Source: Odoribacter splanchnicus DSM 20712
GTDB taxonomy: Bacteria > Bacteroidota > Bacteroidia > Bacteroidales > Marinifilaceae
Direction: 5' to 3'
NCBI RefSeq assembly: GCF_000190535.1
Contig: NC_015160.1
Coordinates: 3,038,001 to 3,102,000 of the forward strand
DNA length: 64,000 nucleotides
Shown here: piece by piece, positions 34,329-43,650 of the stretch
How positions within the stretch are numbered: the stretch's first letter is position 1
Layout: each line of letters begins with the position of its first letter
Made by a program: the position numbers and the translations under genes
Notes under the pieces: generated by a model
The model's database searches: none
Told to the model about the DNA's origin: nothing
The model's input: the letters and a program-made list of their open reading frames with translations, nothing else

Positions 34329-35630
34329 ATGAATAAAAAGATCATCCGGAACGCCCGTATTATCACGATGAATGAAAGGTTAGATATTCTCCCTAACGGA
34401 AATATCCTGATCGAAAATGGAAAAATCAGTGCCATCACGACTCAATCTTTAGAAGATACCGATGCGGAAATCACAGACGCAGAAGGGATGTTCTTATTAC
34501 CTGGGCTGATCAATACACATACTCATCTTCCTATGACTATGCTAAGGGGCTTTGCAGATGATCTTCCGCTGCATGAATGGCTTACCGGACACATCTTTCC
34601 GGCAGAAGCCCGGTTGGTGACTCCTGAAAATGTCAGAATCGCTACCCGACTGGCTTTTATCGAAATGATCAAATCGGGTACGACCTGTTTCAACGACATG
34701 TATTTTTTCGAAGATATCATAGCCGAGGAGGCTAAAAATGCCGGTATCCGGGGAGTTATGGGAGAATCGATGATCGACTTTGCAACAGCGAGCTTTCAAA
34801 CGGTAGACGAAGGTCTTGCCCGATGTGAAGCTTTGATCCGAAAATGGCAAGGAGACTCTATCATTCACCCTTCCGTTTGTGTACATGCCCCATATACCTG
34901 TTCCCAAGCCACTCTCCAACAATCCAAACAACTGGCAGACCGGTACGGTACTCTTCTTCAGATTCATGTCGCAGAAACCCGGCAAGAAGTCGAAGACATC
35001 ACAGCCCGAACAGGCATGCCACCTGCCGAGTACCTCCATTCGATCGGGCTTCTCGACCGGAACGTGATTGCAGCCCATTGCGTATGGCTCAATCCGAAAG
35101 AGATCGAACTCCTGGCCCGAACCGGGACTTCGATCGGCCATTGTCCCAAAAGCAATCTAAAATTAGCCAGTGGCGTTGCAGATATAGACACTTACCTGAA
35201 AGCAGGAATTACTGTCGCTTTAGGAACAGACGGAACGGCGAGCAACAACACCCTCGATTTAGTAGAGGAAATGCGTTTTGCCGCATTGCTCGCTAAAGTC
35301 GTCCATTACAACCCGGAGGCTGTAAAAGCCCAGACAGCCCTCCGGATGGCTACCATCAACGGAGCAAAAGCCTTGGGACTCGACACAATAACCGGTTCGA
35401 TCGAAATAGGAAAAAGAGCGGACCTGATATTGATACATGCAGATGCTTCCAATATGCTTCCTGTTTATGATGAATACTCAGCCATTGTCTATGCCATGAA
35501 CAGTAAAAATGTACGCTCTTCTATGGTAAATGGGGACTGGATCATGCGCAACCGGATCGTATGCCATGTAGACAAAGAAAATACGTTGGAGGCAATCAAA
35601 CAACTCTCCGGTCAAATCCGAAAAATGTAA
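34329..35630 (+). CDS. Amidohydrolase, methylthioadenosine/S-adenosylhomocysteine deaminase type
   Basis: A 433-residue metal-dependent deaminase of the TRZ/ATZ/MtaD group. Metal and catalytic sites are visible: HTHLPM near residue 65, the conserved HVAETRQE, AHCVWLNPKEIELL and LGTDGTASNNTLDL. It probably deaminates S-adenosylhomocysteine, methylthioadenosine or related purine nucleosides to inosine forms. Substrate preference within this group cannot be told from sequence alone. Single gene, divergent from DUF3575. Confidence 0.92.
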   Translation: MNKKIIRNARIITMNERLDILPNGNILIENGKISAITTQSLEDTDAEITDAEGMFLLPGLINTHTHLPMTMLRGFADDLPLHEWLTGHIFPAEARLVTPENVRIATRLAFIEMIKSGTTCFNDMYFFEDIIAEEAKNAGIRGVMGESMIDFATASFQTVDEGLARCEALIRKWQGDSIIHPSVCVHAPYTCSQATLQQSKQLADRYGTLLQIHVAETRQEVEDITARTGMPPAEYLHSIGLLDRNVIAAHCVWLNPKEIELLARTGTSIGHCPKSNLKLASGVADIDTYLKAGITVALGTDGTASNNTLDLVEEMRFAALLAKVVHYNPEAVKAQTALRMATINGAKALGLDTITGSIEIGKRADLILIHADASNMLPVYDEYSAIVYAMNSKNVRSSMVNGDWIMRNRIVCHVDKENTLEAIKQLSGQIRKM

Positions 35631-35647
35631 GCGATTTTCAAAAATAA

Positions 35648-35680
35648 TTTGTAAATTATTGTTGATAAAGTATAATTTTG
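35648..35680 (+). promoter_or_regulatory. Promoter of the DUF3078 gene
   Basis: TTTG at 35648-35651 and TAATTTTG at 35673-35680 fit the -33/-7 consensus with a 21-bp spacer, 26 nt before the ATG. Confidence 0.55.
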
Positions 35681-35706
35681 TAGTTTAAAAATCAAAAACC
35701 AGAACT

Positions 35707-36585
35707 ATGAAAAATTTAATATTTATCAGCGCATTTACCTTTTTATTCAATTGGACAGCAACAGCTGCCGGTCACATTAGCCGGGATTCAAGCTGGACAT
35801 ACGGAGGTAACGGAGGATTAAATTTATCTCAGGTTAGCTTAAACAATTGGGCCTCAGGAGGCGAGAATGCGGTCGGCTTCGATGTATTACTCAATTATAG
35901 TGCCGATTATAAAAAGAATAAACATTTGTGGCAAAACCGGATCGAAATGGCTTATGGCTTGAATCAAACGGAAACAAGCGGAACGAAAAAAACGAATGAC
36001 AAACTTTATTTTTCGTCGACCTATGGCTACGGAATGACCAAAAGCCTTTATTTGAGTGCTCTGTTGAACTTCAACACGCAATTTGCGAAAGGGTATGATT
36101 ATAAAACAGAACCCCGGACTTATATTTCACGTTTTATGTCTCCGGGATACCTGACTACCGGTCTAGGTTTGACCTGGAATCCAAAGAATTGGATAACAGC
36201 TACCTTTTCGGCCATTTCCTGGCGGGGAACTTTTGTCAGTAGTAAAATTCTTTCCGACGAAGGTTCATTCGGTGTTGATCCCGGCGAGCATCTTTTTTCA
36301 GAAATGGGTGGTAACTTAAAGGTAGAAGTAAAATACGAATTTCTGAAAAATATGACGATCTATTCACGAGTCGATCTTTTCTCGAATTATCTGGAAGATC
36401 CGCAAAACGTGGATGTCCGTTGGGATGTACAATTAAATATGACCGTGAATAAATGGTTTTCGGCCAATATTTCCACAAACCTGATCTATGACAACGATAC
36501 TAAAATCGTTCAAAAAGATGGAAGTAAAGGGCCACGCTTACAATTTAAAGAAAGTCTGGGTGTAGGATTTCAGGTAACGTTCTGA
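35707..36585 (+). CDS. DUF3078 domain outer membrane protein
   Basis: A 292-residue protein with a signal peptide (MKNLIFISAFTFLFNWTATA, then Ala) and the DUF3078 start WTYGGNGGLNLSQVSLNNWA, with SGGENAV after it. The rest alternates aromatic and polar strands, as in an outer-membrane beta barrel (LYFSSTYGYGMTKSLYLSAL). Family function is unknown; Bacteroidetes genomes usually have one or two. Has its own promoter and stands alone. Confidence 0.88.
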   Translation: MKNLIFISAFTFLFNWTATAAGHISRDSSWTYGGNGGLNLSQVSLNNWASGGENAVGFDVLLNYSADYKKNKHLWQNRIEMAYGLNQTETSGTKKTNDKLYFSSTYGYGMTKSLYLSALLNFNTQFAKGYDYKTEPRTYISRFMSPGYLTTGLGLTWNPKNWITATFSAISWRGTFVSSKILSDEGSFGVDPGEHLFSEMGGNLKVEVKYEFLKNMTIYSRVDLFSNYLEDPQNVDVRWDVQLNMTVNKWFSANISTNLIYDNDTKIVQKDGSKGPRLQFKESLGVGFQVTF

Positions 36586-36637
36586 CTATTTTAAATATAT
36601 TTCACATGTATAGCGCTTATTTCCCACAAAATAAATC

Positions 36638-36645
36638 TAGATTTG
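36638..36645 (+). promoter_or_regulatory. Putative -7 element of the agmatinase gene
   Basis: TAGATTTG fits TAnnTTTG, 19 nt upstream of the speB ATG. No clear -33 partner. Confidence 0.4.
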
Positions 36646-36664
36646 TAGTATAAACTATTTAGGT

Positions 36665-37525
36665 ATGGATAAATTACTTTACGGAGACTTTGAAGAACAA
36701 TACACCGATTACGAAACGGCGGAAATAGCTATTCTTCCTGTGCCTTACGATGGTACAAGTACTTGGCTGAAAGGAGCAGACAAGGGACCACGTGCCATAC
36801 TCGAAGCTTCGCCCAACATGGAATTTTACGATATCGAAACCGATTCGGAAGTATATAAACACGGTATCGCCACTTTAGAACCCGTTACGGCCGATTCTTC
36901 TCCCCAAGCTATGGCTCAGGAAGTCGAACAGCGCGTGGAAGCTATCTTGAAAGATAAAAAGTTCCCGGTGTTATTGGGTGGGGAACACTCGGTCAGTATC
37001 GGTGCTTTCAAGGCTATAGCCAAATACTACGATACATTTTCTATCCTGCAACTGGATGCTCATTCGGATATGCGGGACGAATACGAAGGTTCGCCTTACA
37101 ATCATGCCTGTGTTATGGCCCGGGGCAAAGAAATTACCCCAAGTGTCGTTCAGGTAGGTATTCGTAGCAGCGCCATCGAAGAAAAGCACAATATCGATCC
37201 GGACCGTATTTTTTATGCCCATGAAATTAAAGAATCGGACGATTCTACCTGGATGTACGAGGTGTCTCAAAAACTCCACGATAATGTGTATGTCACAATC
37301 GACCTGGACGTATTCGACCCCGCTTATATGCCGTCGACAGGTACCCCCGAACCCGACGGACTGACCTACCGGACAGTGTTGACTTTGCTCAAACTAATCA
37401 ACGAACGCCATAATATCGTCGGTCTCGATGTTGTCGAACTTTGTCCGAACGATATCAACAAAGCCCCGGATTTCCTGGCCTCAAAACTGATTTATCAAAT
37501 CCTGAGTATACGTTTCAAGCAATAA
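36665..37525 (+). CDS. speB: Agmatinase (ureohydrolase family)
   Basis: A 286-residue manganese enzyme that splits agmatine to putrescine and urea. The ureohydrolase metal motifs are present: GGEHSVSIGAF, LQLDAHSDMRDEYEGS and IDLDVFDPAYMPSTGTPEP. Length is typical. It completes, with the arginine decarboxylase at 55892-57781, the arginine-agmatine-putrescine route. The rhomboid gene starts 9 bp later and is probably cotranscribed. Confidence 0.94.
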   Translation: MDKLLYGDFEEQYTDYETAEIAILPVPYDGTSTWLKGADKGPRAILEASPNMEFYDIETDSEVYKHGIATLEPVTADSSPQAMAQEVEQRVEAILKDKKFPVLLGGEHSVSIGAFKAIAKYYDTFSILQLDAHSDMRDEYEGSPYNHACVMARGKEITPSVVQVGIRSSAIEEKHNIDPDRIFYAHEIKESDDSTWMYEVSQKLHDNVYVTIDLDVFDPAYMPSTGTPEPDGLTYRTVLTLLKLINERHNIVGLDVVELCPNDINKAPDFLASKLIYQILSIRFKQ

Positions 37526-37534
37526 CCCCGATCA

Positions 37535-38131
37535 ATGATCACCTATCTCATTACCGGAATAACCGTTGTGGTCTCTTTTATTTGTTTCAACAACAGACTA
37601 TTGTTCGATAAACTTTCACTCAAACCCTATCGGATTGTACATGCAAAGGAATGGTACCGTATCATTTCGCATGGTTTTGTTCATGCAGACTGGGTGCATT
37701 TATTCGTGAATATGTTTACTTTCTGGTCATTCGGCAAGTATATCGAAGAGACATTCCGTTATCTGGGATTCGGAGAAGGGGCTTTTTTACTACTCTATTT
37801 CGGAGGGATGGTTGTAGCTTCTGCCTCTGATGTGATCCGTTACCGTAATGCGGCATGGTACACTTCTATCGGAGCTTCCGGTGCGGTTTCTGCCGTTTTA
37901 TTCACAGCCATATTCCTGAATCCGTGGGACAAAATTCTGCTTTTTGCCGTAATTCCCATTCCAGGTATTCTGTTCGGCCTTCTTTATTTAGCTTACTGCC
38001 AATATATGGCCCGCCAGGGAAGTGACAACATCAATCATAATGCCCATTTTTACGGGGCGATCTACGGTTTTTTATTCCCGGGAATCTTAAATCCGACGCT
38101 TTTCCATTTGTTTTTCAAGCAATTGATTTGA
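37535..38131 (+). CDS. Rhomboid family intramembrane serine protease
   Basis: A 198-residue membrane protein with six spans. The catalytic dyad is visible: Ser115 in the GASGA loop (SIGASGAVSAVL) and His171 in NHNAHFYGAIYG. The first loop has the usual HADWVHLFVNMFTFW. Substrates are unknown. It overlaps no neighbour; the sigma-factor promoter begins right after its stop. Confidence 0.9.
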   Translation: MITYLITGITVVVSFICFNNRLLFDKLSLKPYRIVHAKEWYRIISHGFVHADWVHLFVNMFTFWSFGKYIEETFRYLGFGEGAFLLLYFGGMVVASASDVIRYRNAAWYTSIGASGAVSAVLFTAIFLNPWDKILLFAVIPIPGILFGLLYLAYCQYMARQGSDNINHNAHFYGAIYGFLFPGILNPTLFHLFFKQLI

Positions 38132-38145
38132 ATTTTATATTTTAT

Positions 38146-38153
38146 TATTTTTG
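38146..38153 (+). promoter_or_regulatory. Putative -7 element of the ECF sigma gene
   Basis: TATTTTTG matches TAnnTTTG and lies 20 nt before the sigma-factor ATG; a TTTG at 38127-38130 is nearer than the normal -33 spacing. Confidence 0.45.
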
Positions 38154-38173
38154 TGAGAAAATAAAAACAAGGA

Positions 38174-38746
38174 ATGTATCCGTCCGCATCTGAAATTTTA
38201 ACGGCTTTTACAAAAAATCCGGACGAGGGAGGAAAATTATTATTCGAACGATACTATAAACCGTTAGTATTGTTTGCAGATTCTTTTTTGACGGACATTC
38301 ATTTTTCGGAAGACATCGTACAGGATGTTTTCTATGATTTCATAAAACATCGTTCCTACCGCCAGATCGCCCCGGAAGCTCTCACCACTTATCTGTTCCG
38401 GTGTATACGGAATACCTGCCTGAACCGTCTGCGCAATCGCAAGCTTGTTATGGAAGCCGAATTGTTGAAATTCGAAGCTGCAGAAGAGGAAGCGATGACT
38501 ATATCGCCCGAACTGATCGCTGCAATCCGGGAAACGATCAAACAATTACCTGACAAAACACGCCAAGTGATCGTTTCTATCCTGATTCAGGGGAAAAAAT
38601 ATAAAGAAACAGCCGAAGAATTAAATGTTTCTGTCAATACAGTGAAAACTCTACTCAACTACGGCGTAAAACAATTACGGAAACAATTCCCCGATACACT
38701 CCTGCTAATATTTTATTGCATCGAAAACGACTCCCTGACGTTATAA
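38174..38746 (+). CDS. ECF sigma-70 family factor (FecI-like)
   Basis: A 190-residue extracytoplasmic-function sigma factor. Region 2 is seen in FSEDIVQDVFYDFIKHRSYR and TYLFRCIRNTCLNRLRNRKL, region 4 in KYKETAEELNVSVNTVKTLL (the -35-binding helix-turn-helix). It is followed by a FecR anti-sigma and a SusC with STN domain, the classic Bacteroidetes trans-envelope signalling set. It should direct transcription of the SusC/D operon when its substrate is present. Confidence 0.93.
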   Translation: MYPSASEILTAFTKNPDEGGKLLFERYYKPLVLFADSFLTDIHFSEDIVQDVFYDFIKHRSYRQIAPEALTTYLFRCIRNTCLNRLRNRKLVMEAELLKFEAAEEEAMTISPELIAAIRETIKQLPDKTRQVIVSILIQGKKYKETAEELNVSVNTVKTLLNYGVKQLRKQFPDTLLLIFYCIENDSLTL

Positions 38747-38833
38747 TTTTTCAATTTTCTGAAAAAATAATTGAAAAAATCATTCACCCATTTTTAAAGT
38801 TGTGTTATTAACTTATAACAAGTAACACTCTTT

Positions 38834-39988
38834 ATGAACATATCTGATCCGAAACAACAAATACAGGACTACCTCGCAGGACAAATGAGTCCGGAGGAAG
38901 AAAAGCAGTTCGATTCATGGCTGAAACAAAATCCGGAAGGCCAAAAGCTGTTTAAGCAATCAGCCAAAGACTATCAGGCAATCCGTTGGGCAGGACAATG
39001 GGATAAACCGGATGAAAAACAAGCCTACGCCCAATTGCAGCAACGGCTGCACAAACACCGGCTGTATTCCGGTTTATGGAAATATGCCGCCTTATTCTTT
39101 CTCCTGTTGGGTTGCGGTATTTTCTTCTGGCAACGACACATACCGCAACCGCTTCCTTTAGCTTCGGTAGAATCCCGGGCGAATCACAAGTTCCCTACGC
39201 TGACTCTTTCCAACGGACAACAGGTACTTTTAGCCGATACTCTGCAAATCATCAGCGGGTCGTCCTCCAAAGTGAATATCCTGCAACATGACTCCGGCAG
39301 TCTGAGCTATACTCCGATCCGGGACACAGTTCCGATAAAGATCACATACCACACCCTCACCGTACCCAAAGGTTGTGAGTTTTCGCTCACTCTTTCAGAC
39401 GGCAGCCGTGTTTGGCTCAATGCCGGAAGCAAACTGAAATACCCGGAAGTCTTTGCCGGTGATCACCGGGAGGTATACCTCGAAGGCGAAGCCTATTTCG
39501 AAGTTGCCCGTAACGAACAAGCTTCTTTTTCAGTCTATACCCGCGACATGAATCTACAGGTATTGGGGACCAGTTTCAATATCAAAGCCTACCCCGATGA
39601 GACGGAAACGGTAACTACGCTTCTCTCCGGCAGCATCGAACAGCATTACCCTTCCTCCCGGCAAACCCTAAAATTGTTGCCCTCACAACAATCCCATTTC
39701 GATTGTCACACCGGTAATTTACAAATTCTAGAAGCCGATCCCGAAGAAGTGCTGGCCTGGAAAAACGGAAAATTTATCGCCCGCGACAAAACTCTGGAAG
39801 AAATTTTCAGAGAGCTGACCCGGTGGTATGATTTCGAAGTAGTTTTTACCCGTCCGGCCCTCAGGCAGCTACGCTTTCATTTGCATACCAACCGTTATGC
39901 CAGCATCCGGGAAATTCTGGATAATCTGCAATCGACCAACGGTATTCATTTTTCCTATATCGGTAACAAAATATACATCAGCCAATAA
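38834..39988 (+). CDS. FecR-family anti-sigma factor
   Basis: A 384-residue protein with a cytoplasmic N-terminal sigma-binding part (IQDYLAGQMSPEEEKQFDSW), one membrane span at about residues 80-100 (YAALFFLLLGCGIFFW) and a periplasmic FecR domain (GSRVWLNAGSKLKYPEVFAG) with a DUF4974-like C terminus (FEVVFTRPALRQLRFHLHTN). It keeps the upstream ECF sigma inactive until the SusC STN domain signals. Normal architecture. Confidence 0.94.
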   Translation: MNISDPKQQIQDYLAGQMSPEEEKQFDSWLKQNPEGQKLFKQSAKDYQAIRWAGQWDKPDEKQAYAQLQQRLHKHRLYSGLWKYAALFFLLLGCGIFFWQRHIPQPLPLASVESRANHKFPTLTLSNGQQVLLADTLQIISGSSSKVNILQHDSGSLSYTPIRDTVPIKITYHTLTVPKGCEFSLTLSDGSRVWLNAGSKLKYPEVFAGDHREVYLEGEAYFEVARNEQASFSVYTRDMNLQVLGTSFNIKAYPDETETVTTLLSGSIEQHYPSSRQTLKLLPSQQSHFDCHTGNLQILEADPEEVLAWKNGKFIARDKTLEEIFRELTRWYDFEVVFTRPALRQLRFHLHTNRYASIREILDNLQSTNGIHFSYIGNKIYISQ

Positions 39989-39991
39989 AAA

Positions 39992-40017
39992 CAGGAAGAC
40001 GCCCTCACATCTTCCTG
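39992..40017 (+). terminator. Hairpin between fecR and susC
   Basis: CAGGAAGA (39992-39999) pairs perfectly with TCTTCCTG (40010-40017). No T run follows; it may cause partial termination or protect the 5' end of the susC message. Confidence 0.45.
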
Positions 40018-40066
40018 CAACAGCTTAGATAATCATCCTATTAATTAACCAAAGCTAAACAAAGTT

Positions 40067-43000
40067 ATGAGAAAAAAACGAAGATTACAACAAATCCTGC
40101 GAAAGATGAAGCTTCTTGTTCTTCTAACGTTAGTGGGATTTTGTACCTGTCAGGCTGCCGTAAGCGCCCAGAACAGCAAAATCACACTCTCTGCCACCAA
40201 CACGACTTTAGCATCCGTCTTCCGGCAAATCGAACAACTGACGGATTACATGTTCATTTACAAATCCGGTGATATCGCACCATTCACGGATATCACCATC
40301 GACCGCCGACAGACCGAAGTGAACCGTATCCTCGACGAATGTCTGAGCGGAACAGGGTTAAGTTATACCTTCAAGGATAACCTGATTATCATTCAAGGCG
40401 CAACACAACAAGCCGAAGAGAAAAAAGTGAACGGAAAAATAACCGACCGGCAAGGTCATCCGCTACCGGGTGTGACAGTAATGATCAAAGGCACCCAGAT
40501 GGGAGTCGTTACAGACGCCAACGGAAAATACACCATTGCCTTGCCCGACGCAAAGGATATCTTTTTGCGTTTCACCTTTATCGGCATGAAACCGCAAGAA
40601 ATAGCCTACACCGGACAAAAAGAAATCAATGTGACCCTGCACGAGGAAGCTACAGAGATGGATGAAGTGGTCGTTACCGGTTATCAAGTCATCGACAAAA
40701 GGAAAAACACCAGTGCAGTGACAACGGTGAAAGTAGACGACATCATGATTCCTGCAGCAACCTCCATCGACCAGATGCTGGAGGGCCGGGTTCCGGGAAT
40801 GATCTTGATGAGCAATTCCGGCGAGGTAGGCGTCGTACCCAAAATTCGTATCCGCGGTACTTCCACATTGATCGGTAACCGTGAACCATTATGGGTGGTG
40901 GACGGAATTATCGTACAGGATCCCGTACCGATTTCTCCCGAAGAATTGAACGACCCCGATTACATCAACCGTATCGGTAATGCCATCGCCGGCCTGAACC
41001 CACAGGATATCGAGCGCCTCGACATTCTGAAAGATGCTGCCGCTACAGCATTATACGGAGCCAAGGCAGCCAACGGCGTGATTGTCGTGACCACGAAAAA
41101 AGGACACGTCGGTGCGCCGATTGTCAATTACAACATGACCACCACGTTCCGGCAGCGTCCGCGTTATACCGACCGGAAAATCAACCTGATGAATTCCCGC
41201 GAAAGAATCCAGTTCTCGCGTGAACTTTTCGACAACCATTATCGGTATGATTATAATGCCAACATGGTGGGTTACGAAGGAGCATTGCTCGAACTTTACA
41301 GCGGAAAAATCAACGACAAGCAATTCGCAGAGAAAGTGGCGAAACTGGAAACCATGAACACCGACTGGTTTGATTTGCTGACCCAAGACACCTGGTCTCA
41401 CCAACACACTCTCAGCATATCGGGCGGTTCGGAACAGACACGCTACTATTCTTCACTGGGTTACACCCGTGACAATGATGTCATCAAGGGTAACTACAAC
41501 GAACGTTATACAGCTGCCATGAACCTCGAAACCACCTTCAACAAGTGGTTTACCGCCGAATTGCAATTCCAGGGCAATCTCAGCAAAAAAAAATATAATC
41601 AGGATGAAATTTCTCCGATAGACTATGCTTACAATTCCAGCCGGGCGATTCCCGCATTCGATGAAGCAGGAGAATATGCCTACTATTTAAAATACAACAG
41701 TGCCGGATATAACCATTATTTAAACTACAATATCTTAAATGAATTGGAGAACAGCTACTCCAAACAAAACGCGTCAAGCATCACAGTCAATACGAATTTG
41801 AATTTCCGGTTCACCGATTGGTTGAATGCCCAGGCAATTCTTTCGTACACAAATTCCAATACGGAAATCGAAGGGTACTGGGGACCTGAAACCTGGCATG
41901 CAGCAGGTCTGCGCCAATCCAATTACGGCGACAAAGAGACGCCCTCCTATAGTCTGCTTCCTTTCGGCGGAGAATTATCTCAGAATCAAACGCGGCAGAA
42001 CAGCTATACGGTACGTCTGCAAGCCAACCTGAACAAATATTTCGGAACGAACGAACAACACAACATCAGTGCCAGCGGCGGTTTCGAAATGAGTTCATCC
42101 CACTATAACGGATTGTCCGCTGTTTATCGTGGCTACTATCCGGACAGGGGAAAAATGTTCGTGAACAATATCAATGCGGAAGAGTGGCCCGATTACGCAG
42201 CATGGGCGGCGAACAATACTCCCACGATCAAGGATGACTTGAGCAATATGGTTTCAGGGTATCTAACCTTGGCATACAGTTACTACAATTATTTCACGCT
42301 GAATGTAAACGGACGTACCGACGGCTCCAATCGTTTCGGAGATAAAAGCAACGACAAATTTCTGCCCATTTGGTCGGTATCGGGAAATTACAATCTTTCG
42401 GAACACTCGTTCATCAAACAACGCAACTGGTTGAACTATTTGAGTCTGAAAGCCTCTTTCGGTTATCAGGGGAATATGCTCTCCTCCGTATCTCCGGTAT
42501 TGCTAATGAAGAAAAACCCGCTTGACCCTTATTATGGAGAAATGACGGCAACGGTCGACCAAATCCCCAACCCCAATTTAAAATGGGAAAAGACGAAATC
42601 ATTCAATACCGGATTGACCTTCATTTTGTTGGACAAGCGGATTTCGGTGGAGACGGAATATTACTACAAACGGACGAAGGATGCTTTCATGACGAAAGAG
42701 GTTGCCAGCATGAACGGTGTCGATTCATATGCCATCAACGGCGGAGATATTGAAAACAAAGGCTTCGGCGTCGACGTGACACTCAATCCCATCCGCACGA
42801 AAGACTGGCACTGGACATTGTCCACCTCCTTCTCCAAGGATTACAACAAAGTAAAGAACGATCCGGATGCCCAAACCTATGATTATCTGGATTTCCTCAA
42901 CGGTACGGTCGTAGTGAAGAATAAGGCCGTCAATACGTTCTATTCCTATAAATTCGTAGGTTTGAGCCCATTGAGCGGAGGACCGGTATTCGACGATTAC

Positions 43001-43639
43001 AAAGAATACCAGCACAAACTGGATGGCTTGAGCAAATACGACACTTTCAGAAAAGTACTGACTGCATCGGGACGCCGCGAACCCTATATGTCCGGCAGCC
43101 TGACAACAAACCTAAGGTACAAAAATATCCGGTTGAGCGGTACTTTCGCTTACAGCCTGGGAGCAAAAGTCCGTCTGTTTCAAATGTACCGTTCCAACCT
43201 GATTGCTCCTGAAAGCAACCTGCGCCGCGAATTGTTGGACCGCTGGCAGAATCCCGGAGACGAAAAACATACGAACATTCCCGTAGTCATCGGACAATTT
43301 GAACCTTACTATCATACTTACAATGAGCATTGGTCACAAAACTCTTATTACAATGTGCAACCCTTTGCTTCCAGTCTATGGAAGATGTACGATTATTCGG
43401 ACTTGCGAGTGGTTAGCGGCAATTACCTGAAATGCAACAATCTGATGGTGACCTACGAATTCGGAGAACGCATTCTGTCCCAATTGCGAATGACCCGTCT
43501 GGCGCTTTCCCTCTCGGGAACCAATCTGTTCACCATTTCTTCCAAGAAATTGAAAGGACAGACGCCGACCCAGGGATTCACGGAAGTCTCCCTGTCCGAC
43601 CGTCCGACTTATTCCTTTAGTTTGAGTGTTTCATTTTAA
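40067..43639 (+). CDS. SusC/RagA-family TonB-dependent transporter with STN signalling domain
   Basis: A 1190-residue outer-membrane transporter. After a signal region come an STN (secretin/TonB N-terminal) domain at about residues 45-110, a carboxypeptidase-like regulatory domain (GKITDRQGHPLPGVTVMIKG), the TonB box/plug start MDEVVVTGYQVIDKRK and the plug, then a ~900-residue beta barrel ending in ...YSFSLSVSF. STN presence fits regulation through the ECF/FecR pair just upstream. It imports a glycan, peptide or other large ligand with the SusD lipoprotein encoded 11 bp after it. No glycoside hydrolase lies in the locus, so the cargo is not an obvious polysaccharide. Confidence 0.95.
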   Translation: MRKKRRLQQILRKMKLLVLLTLVGFCTCQAAVSAQNSKITLSATNTTLASVFRQIEQLTDYMFIYKSGDIAPFTDITIDRRQTEVNRILDECLSGTGLSYTFKDNLIIIQGATQQAEEKKVNGKITDRQGHPLPGVTVMIKGTQMGVVTDANGKYTIALPDAKDIFLRFTFIGMKPQEIAYTGQKEINVTLHEEATEMDEVVVTGYQVIDKRKNTSAVTTVKVDDIMIPAATSIDQMLEGRVPGMILMSNSGEVGVVPKIRIRGTSTLIGNREPLWVVDGIIVQDPVPISPEELNDPDYINRIGNAIAGLNPQDIERLDILKDAAATALYGAKAANGVIVVTTKKGHVGAPIVNYNMTTTFRQRPRYTDRKINLMNSRERIQFSRELFDNHYRYDYNANMVGYEGALLELYSGKINDKQFAEKVAKLETMNTDWFDLLTQDTWSHQHTLSISGGSEQTRYYSSLGYTRDNDVIKGNYNERYTAAMNLETTFNKWFTAELQFQGNLSKKKYNQDEISPIDYAYNSSRAIPAFDEAGEYAYYLKYNSAGYNHYLNYNILNELENSYSKQNASSITVNTNLNFRFTDWLNAQAILSYTNSNTEIEGYWGPETWHAAGLRQSNYGDKETPSYSLLPFGGELSQNQTRQNSYTVRLQANLNKYFGTNEQHNISASGGFEMSSSHYNGLSAVYRGYYPDRGKMFVNNINAEEWPDYAAWAANNTPTIKDDLSNMVSGYLTLAYSYYNYFTLNVNGRTDGSNRFGDKSNDKFLPIWSVSGNYNLSEHSFIKQRNWLNYLSLKASFGYQGNMLSSVSPVLLMKKNPLDPYYGEMTATVDQIPNPNLKWEKTKSFNTGLTFILLDKRISVETEYYYKRTKDAFMTKEVASMNGVDSYAINGGDIENKGFGVDVTLNPIRTKDWHWTLSTSFSKDYNKVKNDPDAQTYDYLDFLNGTVVVKNKAVNTFYSYKFVGLSPLSGGPVFDDYKEYQHKLDGLSKYDTFRKVLTASGRREPYMSGSLTTNLRYKNIRLSGTFAYSLGAKVRLFQMYRSNLIAPESNLRRELLDRWQNPGDEKHTNIPVVIGQFEPYYHTYNEHWSQNSYYNVQPFASSLWKMYDYSDLRVVSGNYLKCNNLMVTYEFGERILSQLRMTRLALSLSGTNLFTISSKKLKGQTPTQGFTEVSLSDRPTYSFSLSVSF

Positions 43640-43650
43640 AACAACCGGTT